Program-made: the position numbers and the translations under genes | The notes under the pieces: model-generated | What the model was told of the DNA's origin: nothing | The model's input: the letters and a program-made list of their open reading frames with translations, nothing else | Database searches by the model: none | Shown here: piece after piece, positions 33,619-45,900 of the stretch | Numbering within the stretch: the stretch's first letter is position 1 | How the letters are laid out: each line of letters opens with the position of its first letter | From: Acorus gramineus | Lineage: Eukaryota > Streptophyta > Magnoliopsida > Acorales > Acoraceae | Assembly (NCBI GenBank): GCA_030737835.1 | Contig: JAUJYN010000013.1 | Location: forward strand, 598,205-662,204 | Length of the DNA stretch: 64,000 nt | Direction: 5' to 3'

Positions 33619-34912
33619 TAGAATGACGATTATTACCAGATCGACAAACAAGTAGTTGGCAAACAAGTAAGAAAGCAAAACGTTGTATGTTGTGGGGTCT
33701 ACCATAAAAATGAAAATGGTTTTCAGCCGTTGGATCTTCTCTTTGAAATGTGGCAGACTTTAAACAAAATCAAAGCACGATCACAGCATATAAATAATAC
33801 CAGAGGATCCCTTTGATATGGTAGGAGGGAGCTAAACATTGATGAAATTCACATTCATGCCCACCATCTTAGCAAAGTGGGTGTCACGATTCCCTTTCTT
33901 TTGTTCCCTATGTCATTTCGTGTGCTGGGCATTTCAACCTCTATCTAGCTATTTTTGAAGTTTCAAAATTTCAAAAATAGATCATACCTATTTAATTAAA
34001 AAAAATTTGTTTAAAATCTAGGCTGATAGACCTACAAGGCTCATTCAATCCCAGGCCCGTAGGCTAGGCCTCAACCTAGTTATTTGGCTCTGGGCCGACC
34101 CGATCCAAGCCTGTTAGCTAGACAGGCTCGCAGGCGTGGACCTAGGGTCAAGTTTGGGCCCTGTTTCAACGGGCCGGCCTGTTTCTGCTGCTAAGATCAA
34201 CAATTAAAATACAAGAAAAAAAATCACCACGGCACATAACTTGTCAAAACACAATCAAATCTCCAAGTCTGCTATGAATATCATAGCCCACATCAATCAT
34301 TCAACCCTATCATGATTGACATACTAAAATCATATCAAACATTACATTGGTTGTTGTATCTGTGGTCCAGGGGGACCATCCTTTATTGTCCAAATAGCCT
34401 GGAAGATTTTTATCAAAATACCTGCAATGCACATCCAAACGAATCTCTGGTTCGGATGACCAGAGGGACTAAAACAACCCCAAGTTTGAAAATCATTTTC
34501 AATTTAAATCTAATATCGTCAACATAAAATTAATCCAGAACATACACATAATAAATAAAAAGAGGAAGATGCATATAGCCCCTTGAAAGTTCGTTAATAT
34601 TCATATCACCTCTTTTTTTTCTTCTAACTAAATCTATATAATCATTTAATATTTACTTAATTAAACAACAACAATGATTCTCAGGTTCCAACTTTACAGG
34701 CCTCAAACCAGGTCCTATGATGTGGCAATATGACATTGTCTTTTATGTCCTTTACTTGATAACTACCTCTATATGTATCCCTATGATCGTGGAGTATCAT
34801 TTAATTCTGAAAATCATGTATTTCTTCACCATTAATTGATTCTCAGCAATACTAATCGATGTTTTGATAATCTCTTGCTTTTATTGTTTAGTTTTGGTCT
34901 ATTGTTGGAACA
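33619..34912. other. Intergenic DNA
   Basis: No gene is supported. A GGGCC/CAGGC-rich relic at about 34020-34180 resembles 19970-20070. Open frames here are short and unlike known proteins. Confidence 0.4.
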
Positions 34913-34917
34913 ACTTC

Positions 34918-37900
34918 TGTTATATATGTGTCACTTTTAACCTGCTGGTAACCGTTGGAGAGTTCTGGCAATTTTTTGTTTTTTTTTATTTTCGATCGGT
35001 ACCGCAAATTTTTGGACTGTTAGCTATCGTCCTGAGTTAGAGGACTCCGATTGAAAATCTAACTGCATATTTGGTGTCCTGGTGCCATTTTAGGCATCTC
35101 ACGAAAATTTCATCGAATTCCGGTAACGTTCCCGAAATTTCACAGTTCCGTGGCGTATCCGGGTTTTTAAGTCGCACACTATATAAAGGTGGGATCTAAT
35201 TTCGAAATCACTATTCATCATCCCTACCAACTTGATTTTCTCTCTCCCCTCTCTCCTTTTCTCACTTTTGAGCCCCCTAGAGCCCTCAAACCCAAAAACC
35301 CAAAACCTAGGAAGTGTAGATCGGGTCCCGATCTACACTCCGGTGGTTTCAAATCCCAATTCCGGCGAGATTTTCCCCTCCGTCCGCCCTCTCTTCTCCT
35401 CTGTTTTGGGCTGTCTTGGAGGTGGGAGTAGATCCGGGTAGTGGAAGCCTTTGGGGAAAGGTTTCGGCGCGCGGAGAGCGTCCGGACTTCGCTTCCTCCC
35501 TTGGTAAGCCTCTTTCCCCTCTTTTCTTGCTTAGATGGATGTTAGGAGGTGGGTTTTGGGGTTGGGAGGCGGTCGGCGGCGGTGGGTGGCCGTCGGAGGG
35601 CAGTGGTGGTGGTCGGAGGTCGGTGGGTGGTGGTAGAGGTGCTCGGGTAGGGAGTTAGGCAGCTCGGGCGTGTGGGCTGGCAGCCCCGGGTGTGTTAGCA
35701 GCACGCGCAGCAGGTGGGCGCACCAGGTGCCGGGCGCGCATGCGCGTACGCGCGGGTGGTGCTGCAGGCGTGCTGGCGAGCAGGGGTGCTGAGCGTTGGG
35801 CGAGGGGGCGCTGGGCATCGCAGGCAGGCATGCGCGTGGCGTGCGCTCGGGGCAGGCAGGCGTGCTGGGTAGGTGGTGCTCGGGCACCAGTCGGACAGTG
35901 CTCGGGTGGGTAGGTGAACAGAGCTCGGGCCACTCGGCGACGCGCGAAGGCAGGCAGCGCGGGCAGCAACGCGCGCAGGCTGGTAGGCGCGCTGGGCGCG
36001 TGCTGCCAGGCGCGCTGGGCGCGTGTTGTGCGTGCGTGCGCATGGACGCTGGGTGAGGGTCCCGGGTGCTGGGCGCTGAGCACCGGGCGCTGGGCCGCGG
36101 GTAGCGGGTGCTGGGCGCTGAGTCAGGGCCCGGGGCGCTGAGCGCAGATCGCTGGGCGCCGGGCGGGCAGAGGGCGCGCGGGTGCTGCGCGTGGGGCGCA
36201 GGGCACTCGGGCGTGCGGCACTGAGTGCAGTGGGGGTCGTGCAGGGTGCGCGTGGGGTGCGCGCGGGGGCACGGCAAGGCGGGGGTGGTGCGCGCGTGGT
36301 GCGTGCGGGTAGAGGCTGGTAGGTGCGCGCGGAGTGCGCGCGGACGGGGGGCTGGAGGTGCGCGCGGGGCGAGGCGCTGCGCGCGGGGAGTGCGGGGTGC
36401 TCGCGGGCCAGCGCGAGGCCTGCGGGGTGCGCGCGGGCGGCTGCGCTGGGGCGCAGGGGGCGCGCGGTGCACCCGGGTGGCTCGGCGGCGTGTCTCGGCG
36501 GCGGGCAGGGGCCCGGCGGTGCGCGGGGTGCGTGGGCTGAGGCGCGGCGGTGCACCTGGGCGGTCGAGTGGCCGTGCGGGTGGTTGCCGGCCGTGCGGGT
36601 GGTAGCCGGAGTGCTCGGGCTAGCGTGCGTGCGGGTCGTATGCACGTTCGCCCAAGTTTTGGGTGTTTAGTTGTGGGTTAGTATGTTTTTGGTATTTTGG
36701 AGTATTTTTGTACTGTTCTCACCATATTGAATGTCTGTCTTGCAGATCTGGACGGACGGTCGCGCGACAACCCAGATACTGGTGAGTGGGACAATCCAAC
36801 CCAGTAGAGAGGGGTCATACGCATTTGGGCGTATACCGACCTCTCCTGGGGCACCATGGATGTATATTAACCTGCAGTAATATGTAATCCATGCTTGTAT
36901 GATTTACATGTAGAATGCATGCTACCCTAGTCTTTGTATGTTAGGGACTTGCACCCTTAGGATAGGTGTAAGAGCCATGCACCATGCCCCCTGTTTTCAT
37001 GCTAGGAAACCTTGGCCTATGCATGCGTCCTACTAGTTTATTTATTAAATTAAATGCTAGTGTATGTTAATTCGCGTGCCTTAGATAATATTATAGGGAG
37101 GAGCCTTGCGAGGTCAACATTGAGACCCGTGTTAGGGTACTCCGTGTTCCTTGTTTGGTTGTCGGGATGTCCTGTATCGGGACCTCATGCTGCCCTCCCA
37201 AGGTTTCTAGTCCCAATAATATTATATGTAATGTTGTATGATTTGTATGATTATTAGCATGTTAGTGAATATTATAGGGGAGGGGCCTTGTGAGGACAGC
37301 GGTGAGACCCGGGTTAGGGTACTCCGTGTTCCTTGTTTGGTTGTCGGGGTACCCTATAACGGGAACTCACGCCGCCCTCCCGAGTTCTTTCCCCCAATGA
37401 TATTACAACCTTGCTTTTATTGTTCATGTTCCCCGCATCTTGGTTATACGCCCTGGAGGAACTCTGAAGAGTTCATGGCATTTGAGTTGTAGAGATGTGT
37501 AGTCGGCGGATCCGAGTGGATCATATGCGTATGGATAGGCTGTTCTGCCTCCTCGTTGGATCCGGTAGAGACTGCCCCAGCGTTAGAAAGGCCATCCTTC
37601 GGAGGACCCACATCAGTAGGCGCCTCCCGATTTTTGTGACGGACTGTGCTGAAGTTGTGGGTGGAGACCAAGTGGCCTACGGAGTGGAGGAGAGACTATC
37701 AGTGGACCAAGGGTGACCAACAGCCTAGTCAGTCCCAAAATCCTATGTCACCCGTGGTAGGGTGAGGGTGAGGGTGTAGTGGGTTGGCGATGAGCGACCT
37801 GCTGGATTTGTTTATGGATGATTATCAGTCCCAATAGCCTAGGTCACCCATTGATGGGTGAGGGTGAGGGTGTGGTTCGGCGAAGTACGAACCACTGGTT

Positions 37901-38430
37901 TATGTTGTTATGTCTTAGAGGCTGGATAAATAATGAAATTGTGGTAAATATTGTCTGTGATGCATGGGTTGTGCTGTTCACTGAGCGTGTGGCTCACCCC
38001 TCGCATATGTTTTTCCCCAGTGGTCACTGAGCCTGATCTAGAGCCGGAGCAGCAGTTGGAGCTTTCCGAGGGATTCCTTCAGTAGCGGAGCAGCGCCACG
38101 TTCCGCGAGTGCCAGAGGTTATCAGCATCCCTTCTTGACTGTATGTATTTGATTTCCGTGCTTGGCACGTGTTTGTATATGTTCAGTTGTTGTTATGTAT
38201 ATTGGCTCTCACAGGACATATGATTGTGTATCGAGTCTGTAATATGCTTTGGGCTACAGACTCAGTTTTTAGCTTCCGCTATATTGTGTATATATTATGT
38301 CAGCCCTGTTTGATCTGTATTGTCATTTTTATCTGCGGTTTAGAGTATATATTTTTGACCTCATGTGTAGGCTTCTGATATGATATATACACCTGCCGCG
38401 TCCCGGGGACGGCCGCCCTGGGGCGTGACA
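34918..38430 (+). mobile_element. Solo LTR of a Tekay/Del-like element (fossil)
   Basis: A 3,513-bp LTR starting TGTTATATATGTGTCAC and ending GGGGCGTGACA, flanked by exact 5-bp duplications ACTTC (34913-34917 and 38431-38435). No internal region is attached, so it is the product of recombination between the two LTRs of a former element. It belongs to the same subfamily as element 2 but lies in the opposite orientation. Parts: a TATA-like CTATATAAAGG near 35179, a CG-rich cassette (about 35540-36660), the stem-loop at 36807-36845, two related modules near 37090-37395 and an ACCCTC-type repeat near 37750-37880. Confidence 0.92.
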
Positions 38431-38435
38431 ACTTC

Positions 38436-39829
38436 GTCCGTTTAGTCCGACCTCGTGAGGAGAATAGATCCCAGATCAACAAAGATAAGGCAAAATGGGA
38501 AAAAGTGCATTCATTCTCTTAGTCAAAGCAGGGTTGTAAGAAGTTCTACACTAGCATCAACACTTCCCGGAGCAGAAGAGTGAAAAATGATAAAAAAAAA
38601 AAAAAACAGGGATTTATAAAGAACACATGGGAGTAGTCAAAAATTTTATTTTGAGGTTTTGGAAGGCAAGAAATCGTTTTTTTTCATTTGGATCTCACCT
38701 CAATGTCTCTCGGATCAGGTTTGACATTATTGGATTCGTAATCGAATTGTGTTTTGCCTTTTGTTTTAAATGTTTGAACACGAATTTTTTTATGTATTGA
38801 ATGTCATTTTCCATGTCTCAATATCTAAATGTAACATTCAATACTGTTACATTTTATATATGTGTAGTTTGTTTGATGTTACTGCTACATTATTGATAAT
38901 GTAAATAGTTATTTTTAAAATCTGTGTTATTTTTGTTACATTTGTAAATGCAACAGTCAATCGCATGCATTTATTGATTTATATTTGTTACATTCATAAA
39001 TGTAACAGTCAACTACATGGCATGGAATGCAAACCATTTAGGTAAATGTAATTGTTATGTTACATTTATGTAAATGTAACAGTTTTTATGAAAATGAATT
39101 AGATAGTTCATGTAATATTTGTTAAATGTAACTCACAATAAAAAAAAGTATTTGATATTTTTCATAAGATGTATGACTATTGAAGAAATGATCTGTTTTA
39201 AAATTGTTTAAACATTGTATGGAATGTAAAACAGTTATGTAAATATAATTGTTATGTTACATTTATGTAAATGTAACAGTGTTTATGTAAATATAACAAA
39301 TAGTTGTAAATGATGTAAACATTTAGGAAATGTATTTGCATTTTCAAAGATGGTTGATTTATTTAAATTGAAAAGATGTTTGTCAAATGTTATAATGTTT
39401 AGTTAATAACATTCTTCAAAAAAATGTATATAGTATGAATGTAATTTTTTTAAAGAAAGAATAGTCGTTTGAAAGATTTTGACAAAAAAAAACCAATTTA
39501 GGTAAGTTTTGGTATAATTTAGGTATGATTTGGGTGTAACTAAAATAGAAAATTTAATTAGATTTTAAAATTCAAATTTTGAATTACATGAATTTTAGTG
39601 TAACCATTTAAAATTAGTAACTGATTAGAGAAAAAAAGGAAAATTTGGGTTAATGGGACATATTTTTAATAAATGACAAATTTGTATTTTGACATTTTAC
39701 TATTTTTGAAAAGTCAATAAGCCAACAAATGAGATGGTGACACCTCATGGGGCTTGAGAGTGGAGTTTATATTTTGGGGCCTGGGTATCATGACTCATTA
39801 AACAAATAGATCATCCTTGAATTAAATTG
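38436..39829. other. AT-rich DNA with repeated TGTTACATTT hairpins
   Basis: No gene is supported. Between about 38820 and 39300 the words TGTTACATT and AATGTAACA recur many times and often face each other across 2-4 bases, as in GTTACATTTA-TG-TAAATGTAAC near 39059 and again near 39256. It may be the inside of an unrecognised transposon. Confidence 0.5.
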
Positions 39830-40441
39830 TTGAGAGTTCCAAATTTTTAGGCCACCAAAGAAGGCCGGATCATGGGTCCCATCGGATCCAGCACGACAAA
39901 GTAATGGCCCCTCGAGCCCGAACACACTCGATCCGAAGGCCCATACCCAACCGACTATAGTGGGCCAAGTCAGTATTTATCCACTCACATATCGCCCTGA
40001 TCTTTCTAGATATATTGCATTAACTATAATTATCATTATTCAAATCCAATCAATGTTGGTATTTATCATCAAATCAAATCATCATTGACTGTTTTCACAA
40101 AATCCCAACCAAATATGGATAAATATGTCAACTTATAATTTATTAAATCCTACGATTATATTTATTGTCCCCTCACTAATGACTGATGAATTCTAGTCCA
40201 TCCGATGGAAAGAGGTCGGTCAGAAACCCTAATACCATTCAAATTCCTCTATAAATAGGTGGTAATAACACACAGAAAAGATATGCAAAATTTCTTTTTG
40301 CTAAATTCATTTTTTGGTCACCTTGACTGACTTGAGCGTCAGAGAGGGTCTTTCGCAGATCCCCATCTCCCTGTGTCTGTGGCGTTCAAGGAGTGTTTCC
40401 TAGCGAAGGACGACGGAATGAGACGGAGGAGAACGGGAATA
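39830..40441 (+). mobile_element. LTR fragment of a second retroelement family (Tat-like?), fossil
   Basis: The stretch starts TGTTGAGAGTTCC. It has a TATA-like CTATAAATAGG near 40250 and ends with GACTGACTTGAGCGTCAGAG, a signature common in LTR ends of Tat/Ogre-type and short TRIM elements. It is incomplete: the right side stops where the truncated LTR of element 2 begins. Family assignment is tentative. Confidence 0.45.
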
Positions 40442-42933
40442 ACCATACCCTCACCCTCACCTCTCAACAGGTGACCTAGGCTCTTGGGACTGACTAGGCT
40501 GTTGGTCACCCTCGGTCCACCGATAGTCTCTCCCCACTCCGTAGGTCGTTTGGCCACTTCCACGTTCAGCGCAGTCCTTCACCGAATCAGGAGGCGCCTA
40601 CTGATGGAAGCCCCTGCACGGGACAACCTTTCTAACGCCGGGGTAGTCTCTACACAGATCCAACGGAGGGAACAGAACAGCCTATCCATCGCATATGATC
40701 CACTCGGATCCGCTGACAGCACCTCTCTACAACTCTAATGTCTTGAATTCCTCTGAATTCCACGAGCGCGCATAACCAGGATGCGGGGAATATAAATAAT
40801 ATATAAAGGGAAAAAGAGACCTTGGGAGGGTAACCTGAGGTCCCGATGTAGGACATCCGACAACCAAACAAGGAACACGGAGTACCCTAACCCGGGTCTC
40901 AATGTTAACCTCGCAAGGCCCCCTATATTCCCAAGGCATGCTAATATATATATATCGCAGTTTGCATTTAAATAAATAAATCAAACTAATGGGACGCATA
41001 CTCAGGTCAGAGCTTTCCTAGCATGACAACGGGGTGACAGGATGCACGGCTCATGCACAAATCCTAAGGGTGCAAGTCCCTAACATACAAGTCTAGGGTG
41101 GCATGCATTCTACACACACAACATGCTTACATGGATTCAAAATAACAGTTAATAATAACTATGTGCCCCAGGGGAGGACGGTACACGCCCAAAGCATGTA
41201 GCGCCTCCCAAACTGGGTTGGGTTGTCCCACTCACCGGAACTCGGGTCGGAGCGCGACCGTCCGTCGAGATCTGCAAGACAGGGTATTACTTGGTAAGTA
41301 TAAATCCACAAATATCATTAAATACACAAATAAATACCCCAAAACCCCAAAGCAACCACCCAACACCCCCGGCAACCACCCGCACGGCCGGCAACCACCC
41401 GCACGGCCACCCGACCGCCCGGGAGCACCGCCGCGCCTCAGCCCACGCACCCCGCACGCCTTGCGCCGGCCCGTGAGCACCCCGCACGCCCCCCGCGCGC
41501 GGCGCCTCGCCCCGCACGCACCCCGCGCGCACCTCCGCCACCTCGCCGCGCCTCGCGCGCACCTCTGCCGCCTCGCCGTGCCTCGCGCGCACCACCGCCG
41601 CCTCGCGTGCACCACGGCCACCTCACCGCGCCCCATGCGCACCACACTGCCTCGCCGCGCCTAGCACCCGCGCACCCTGCACGCCCTCCCGCGCGCACTG
41701 CCCTCGGCCACCACCTCACGCATGCACCACCCCTGCCCCGGCCAGCACCTCGCGCACGCACCACCACTGCCCGCCAGCACCTCGCGCACGCACCACCACT
41801 GCCCGCACGTCTAGCACCCGCGCGACCAGCTCCTCGCGCCCAGACCAGCGCGACCAGCACCTCGCGCCCAGACCAGCGCGACCAGCACCTCGCGCGCAGC
41901 TCGCCATCAGCTCCTCGCGCACAGCTCCCTAACTGGCCTCCAGCTCTCCCCGAGCGCACGCCCGCGCGCACGCTCGCGCGCACGCACGCGCGCGCCCTGC
42001 CAGCCCCTGCGCCTGAGCTGCCCGAGGCCACCAGCCCACACGCCAGCACTGCCAGCCCCTCCAGCACACCCAGCACGACCAGCTCCTCGCACCAGACCCA
42101 CGCACACGCCGCGCGCACGCACGACCGCACCCAGCCTGTGCGCTGCCTGAGCCGCTGTCGCTGCTGCCTGCTGCTCGGGACAGGGCTTGCCACTGCTCGA
42201 GCACCTCCACCCCCACCCAAAGGCCTCTAACGGCCTCCGACCGCCTCCCACAGCCCCCCGACGGCCACCCACCGCCCGCCGACCACCACCCAACCCTAGA
42301 TCCATCCCCCTAGCAATCATCTAAACAAGAAAAGAGAAGAAAAGGGTCTTACCAAGGGGAGGAAGCGAAGTCCGGTCGCTCTCCGCGCACCGAAACCCTT
42401 CCCAACGGCCTTCTCACGCCCCGATCTATCTTGGCCCTCGAAATGGCCCGAAACAGAGGAGAGAGAGGGGAGGTCGGGGAGGCTAGGATCGCCGGAAACG
42501 GGATTTGAAACACCGGAGTGTAGATCGGGACCCGATCTACACTTTCGTGCTTTAGGTTTTTAGGTTTGAGGGGTCTAGGGGGCTTAAAATGGGAAAAAGA
42601 GAGAGAGGAGAGAGAAAATTGGTAGGGATGATGAATAGTACCTCGGAAATTTTAGATCCCACTTATATAGTGTGCGACTTAAAAACCCAGATACGCCCCG
42701 GAACTGTGAAATTTCGGAAACGTTGCCGGAATTCGATGAAATTTTCATGAGTGGCTTAAAATGGCACCAGGACACATAATATGCAGTTAGATTTTCAATC
42801 GGAGTCCTCTAACTCAGGACGATAGCTAACAGTCCAAAATTATGCGGTTCCGATCGAAAAATGCAAAAATTTTAAAAACTGCTAAAATGCTCCAATGGTT
42901 ACCAGCAGGCCAAAAAGTGACACATATATAACA
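40442..42933 (-). repeat. 3' LTR of element 2 (fossil)
   Basis: About 2.5 kb, shorter than the 3.5-kb solo LTR of the same subfamily and lacking the TGTCACGCC terminus. It holds the stem-loop at 41172-41209 and a CG-rich cassette (about 41380-42180), and ends CACATATATAACA. Confidence 0.85.
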
Positions 42934-42979
42934 TTCTCCCCCCCTTAGGAAATTTTGTCCTCAAAATAAATACAAGAAC

Positions 42980-45900
42980 ATCTAAGAAGGGAAAAGATGC
43001 GGATACGCGTCACGCATGGCGTCCTCGAGCTCCCAGGTGGCCTCGGCACCGGAACGGTGCTGCCATCGCACCTTGACCAGCTGGACGGTCTTGGTGCGGA
43101 GCCTCTTCTCGCGGCGGTCCATGATCTCAATCGGCTGCTCCACGAAAGACAAGTCCGGCTCGAAGACGAGCGGCTCGAACGGGATGATGTGAGCAGGATC
43201 GTGGACGTATCGCCTCAGCTGCGAGACGTGGAAGACGTCATGGGCCTGAGCCAACTGTGGGGGCAGAGCTATGCGATAGGCCACCTCCCCAACTCGCTCG
43301 AGGATGAGGAATGGCCCAATGAAACGCGGACTCAGCTTGCCCCGCACACCAAATCGGAAGATGCCCTTCATCGGGGACACCTTCAGGAACACATGATCAC
43401 CGACCTCGAAGGCGAGCTCACGGCGACGGCGGTCGGCGTAGCTCTTCTGACGACTCTGAGCGACTCGGATACGCTCGCGGATCGTCTTCACCATCTCGGA
43501 GGTCTGGTGAATGATCTCTGGTCCCTCTAGCTGGCGCTCTCCGACCTCATCCCAACACAGGGGGGACCTGCAGCTGCGGCCATAAAGTGCCTCGTAGGGA
43601 GCCATCCGGATGCTCGAGTGGTAGCTGTTGTTGTAGGCAAACTCCACCAACGGAAGGTGCCTCTCCCAACTGCCCCCAAAATCGAGCACACAGGCCCGCA
43701 GCATGTCCTCAAGGGTCTGGATCGTCCTCTCCGACTGGCCGTCCGTCTGAGGATGAAACGCGGTACTGAAGTGGAGGTTCGTACCAAGGGCGTGCTGGAG
43801 GCTACGCCAGAACCTCGAAGTAAAACGCGCGTCTCGATCAGAGATGATGCTGACTGGAGTGCCATGGAGTCGGACAATCTCGGAGACAAATACTGCGCCA
43901 GGGTGTCCAGAGAATCGGTGAGTCGGATGGGGAGGAAATGAGCAGACTTCGTCAGCCGGTCGACGATCACCCAGATGGCATCGCGACCCGAACGTGACCT
44001 CGGCAAACCCGAGACGAAGTCCATGGTGATCTGCTCCCACTTCCACTGAGGGATCTCAATGGACTGCAGCTTCCCCGCAGGGCGCTGATGCTCCGACTTC
44101 ACCTGCTGGCATACTAGGCACCGGGCAACGAAATGGCGATATCCGTCTTCATCCCGCGCCACCAGTAGCCGCGACGAAGGCCTCTGTACATCTTCGTGCC
44201 ACCAGGGTGCACGGTGTACCTCGAGCGATGGGCCTCGTCCAGAATCTTCCGCCTCAGCTCTGCGTCGTCGGGGATGCACACTCGGCCTCTGAATCTCAGG
44301 ATCCCGTCCGCACGAATCTGGTAGTCCTGGCGCTCGCCCCGGGCGACGCCTTCAGAAAGGACTATAAAATGCGGGTCCTGAGCCTGAGCCGTGCGGATCT
44401 CGTCGAGAAGAACCGGCTGCACCACCAGCCTGGCCAAAAAGCCACCCGCAGGGGTCTCTCGAACACTGATCCAGCAAGCGGCCTCCTCCAGAAGCCTCCA
44501 ACGACGGACAGCCATGTGGGCGGCCATGCCCAGGGGCTGTCTACTGAGCGCATCTGCAACGACATTCGCCTTACCCGGATGGTAAGCGATGTCACAGTCG
44601 TAGTCTGTAAGGAACTCAACCCAACGCCTCTGTCGCATGTTGAGCTCCGGCTGAGACTGCAGATACGTCAAGCTCTTATGATCTGTAAAGAGCTCGAACT
44701 CCTCTCCGTAGAGATAATGCCTCCACATCTTCAGCGCAAATATGATCGCAGCCAACTCGAGGTCATGGGTGGGGTAGTTCTGCTCATGGGGCTTCAACTG
44801 ACGAGACGCGTAAGCCACCACCTTACCGTGCTGCATCAGGACGCAACCCACACCCAACTGCGATGCATCTGTGTATACTGCGAACCCACCACTCCCAGAT
44901 GGAAGGGTAAGAACTGGCGCTGAGGTGAGCCTACGCTTCAGCTCCTGGAAGCTCTCCTCGCAAGAAGGGGACCACTCGAACCGAACGTCTTTCCGAGTGA
45001 GGCGGGTAAGAGGAACGGCTATCTTGGAGAAACCCTCCACAAACCTCCTGTAATAACCCGCCAAGCCCAAGAAGCTCCGAATCTCAGTGGGGTTCGACGG
45101 TCGACGCCAATTCGACACGGCGAGCGTCTTCTCCGGGTCCACAGCTATACCCTCACCGGAAATCACATGGCCCAGAAAGGCCATCCGCTCCAACCAGAAC
45201 TCGCACTTGCTGAACTTGGCGAACAACTGATGTCTGGCCAAAGTCTCCAAGACTGTGCGAAGATGGTGAGCGTGCTCCTCAAGACTCCTCGAGTACACCA
45301 ATATATCATCGATGAATACTACCACAAAGGAGTCGAGGAAGGGTCGAAATACCCGGTTCATCAGATCCATGAAGGCCGCCGGCGCGTTCGTCAACCCGAA
45401 TGGCAGTACTCTGAACTCGTAGTGCCCATACCGGGTGCGAAAGGCCGTCTTCGATATGTCTGACTCCCGGATCTTCAACTGGTAGTACCCCGAGCGGAGA
45501 TCGATCTTGGAAAAGACGCACGCTCCCTGGAGCTGGTCAAACAGATCGTCGATCCGCGGCAACGGGTACTTGTTCTTCACTGTCCGCTTATTCAACTGCC
45601 TGTAATCAATACACAGCCGCAGTGAACCGTCCTTCTTCCGGACGAACAGGACAGGGGCTCCCCACGGAGACACACTCGGACGTGCGAAGCCCTTCTCCAG
45701 CAACTCCTCCAACTGCTCCTTCAGCACCCTCAGCTCTGCGGGAGCCATCCGGTACGGAGCCCTCGAAACCGGCTCGGTCCCCGGAAGCAGATTGATCTCA
45801 AACTCAATCGCGCGGTCCGGCGGTAATCCCGGAAGATCGTCGGGGAAAACCTCGGGAAACTCTGCCACGACTGGAGTCTGACTGATATCTGCCCGCAGCG

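Noticed and set aside
35531-36670. Open frames of over 300 codons in the solo LTR
   Set aside because: Same cause: a CGCG/GGGC-rich cassette with few stop codons. Composition, not coding, explains them.
41438-42320. Open frames up to 260 codons in the left LTR of element 2
   Set aside because: Low-complexity LTR sequence, repeated at 48814-49709, with no recognisable domain.
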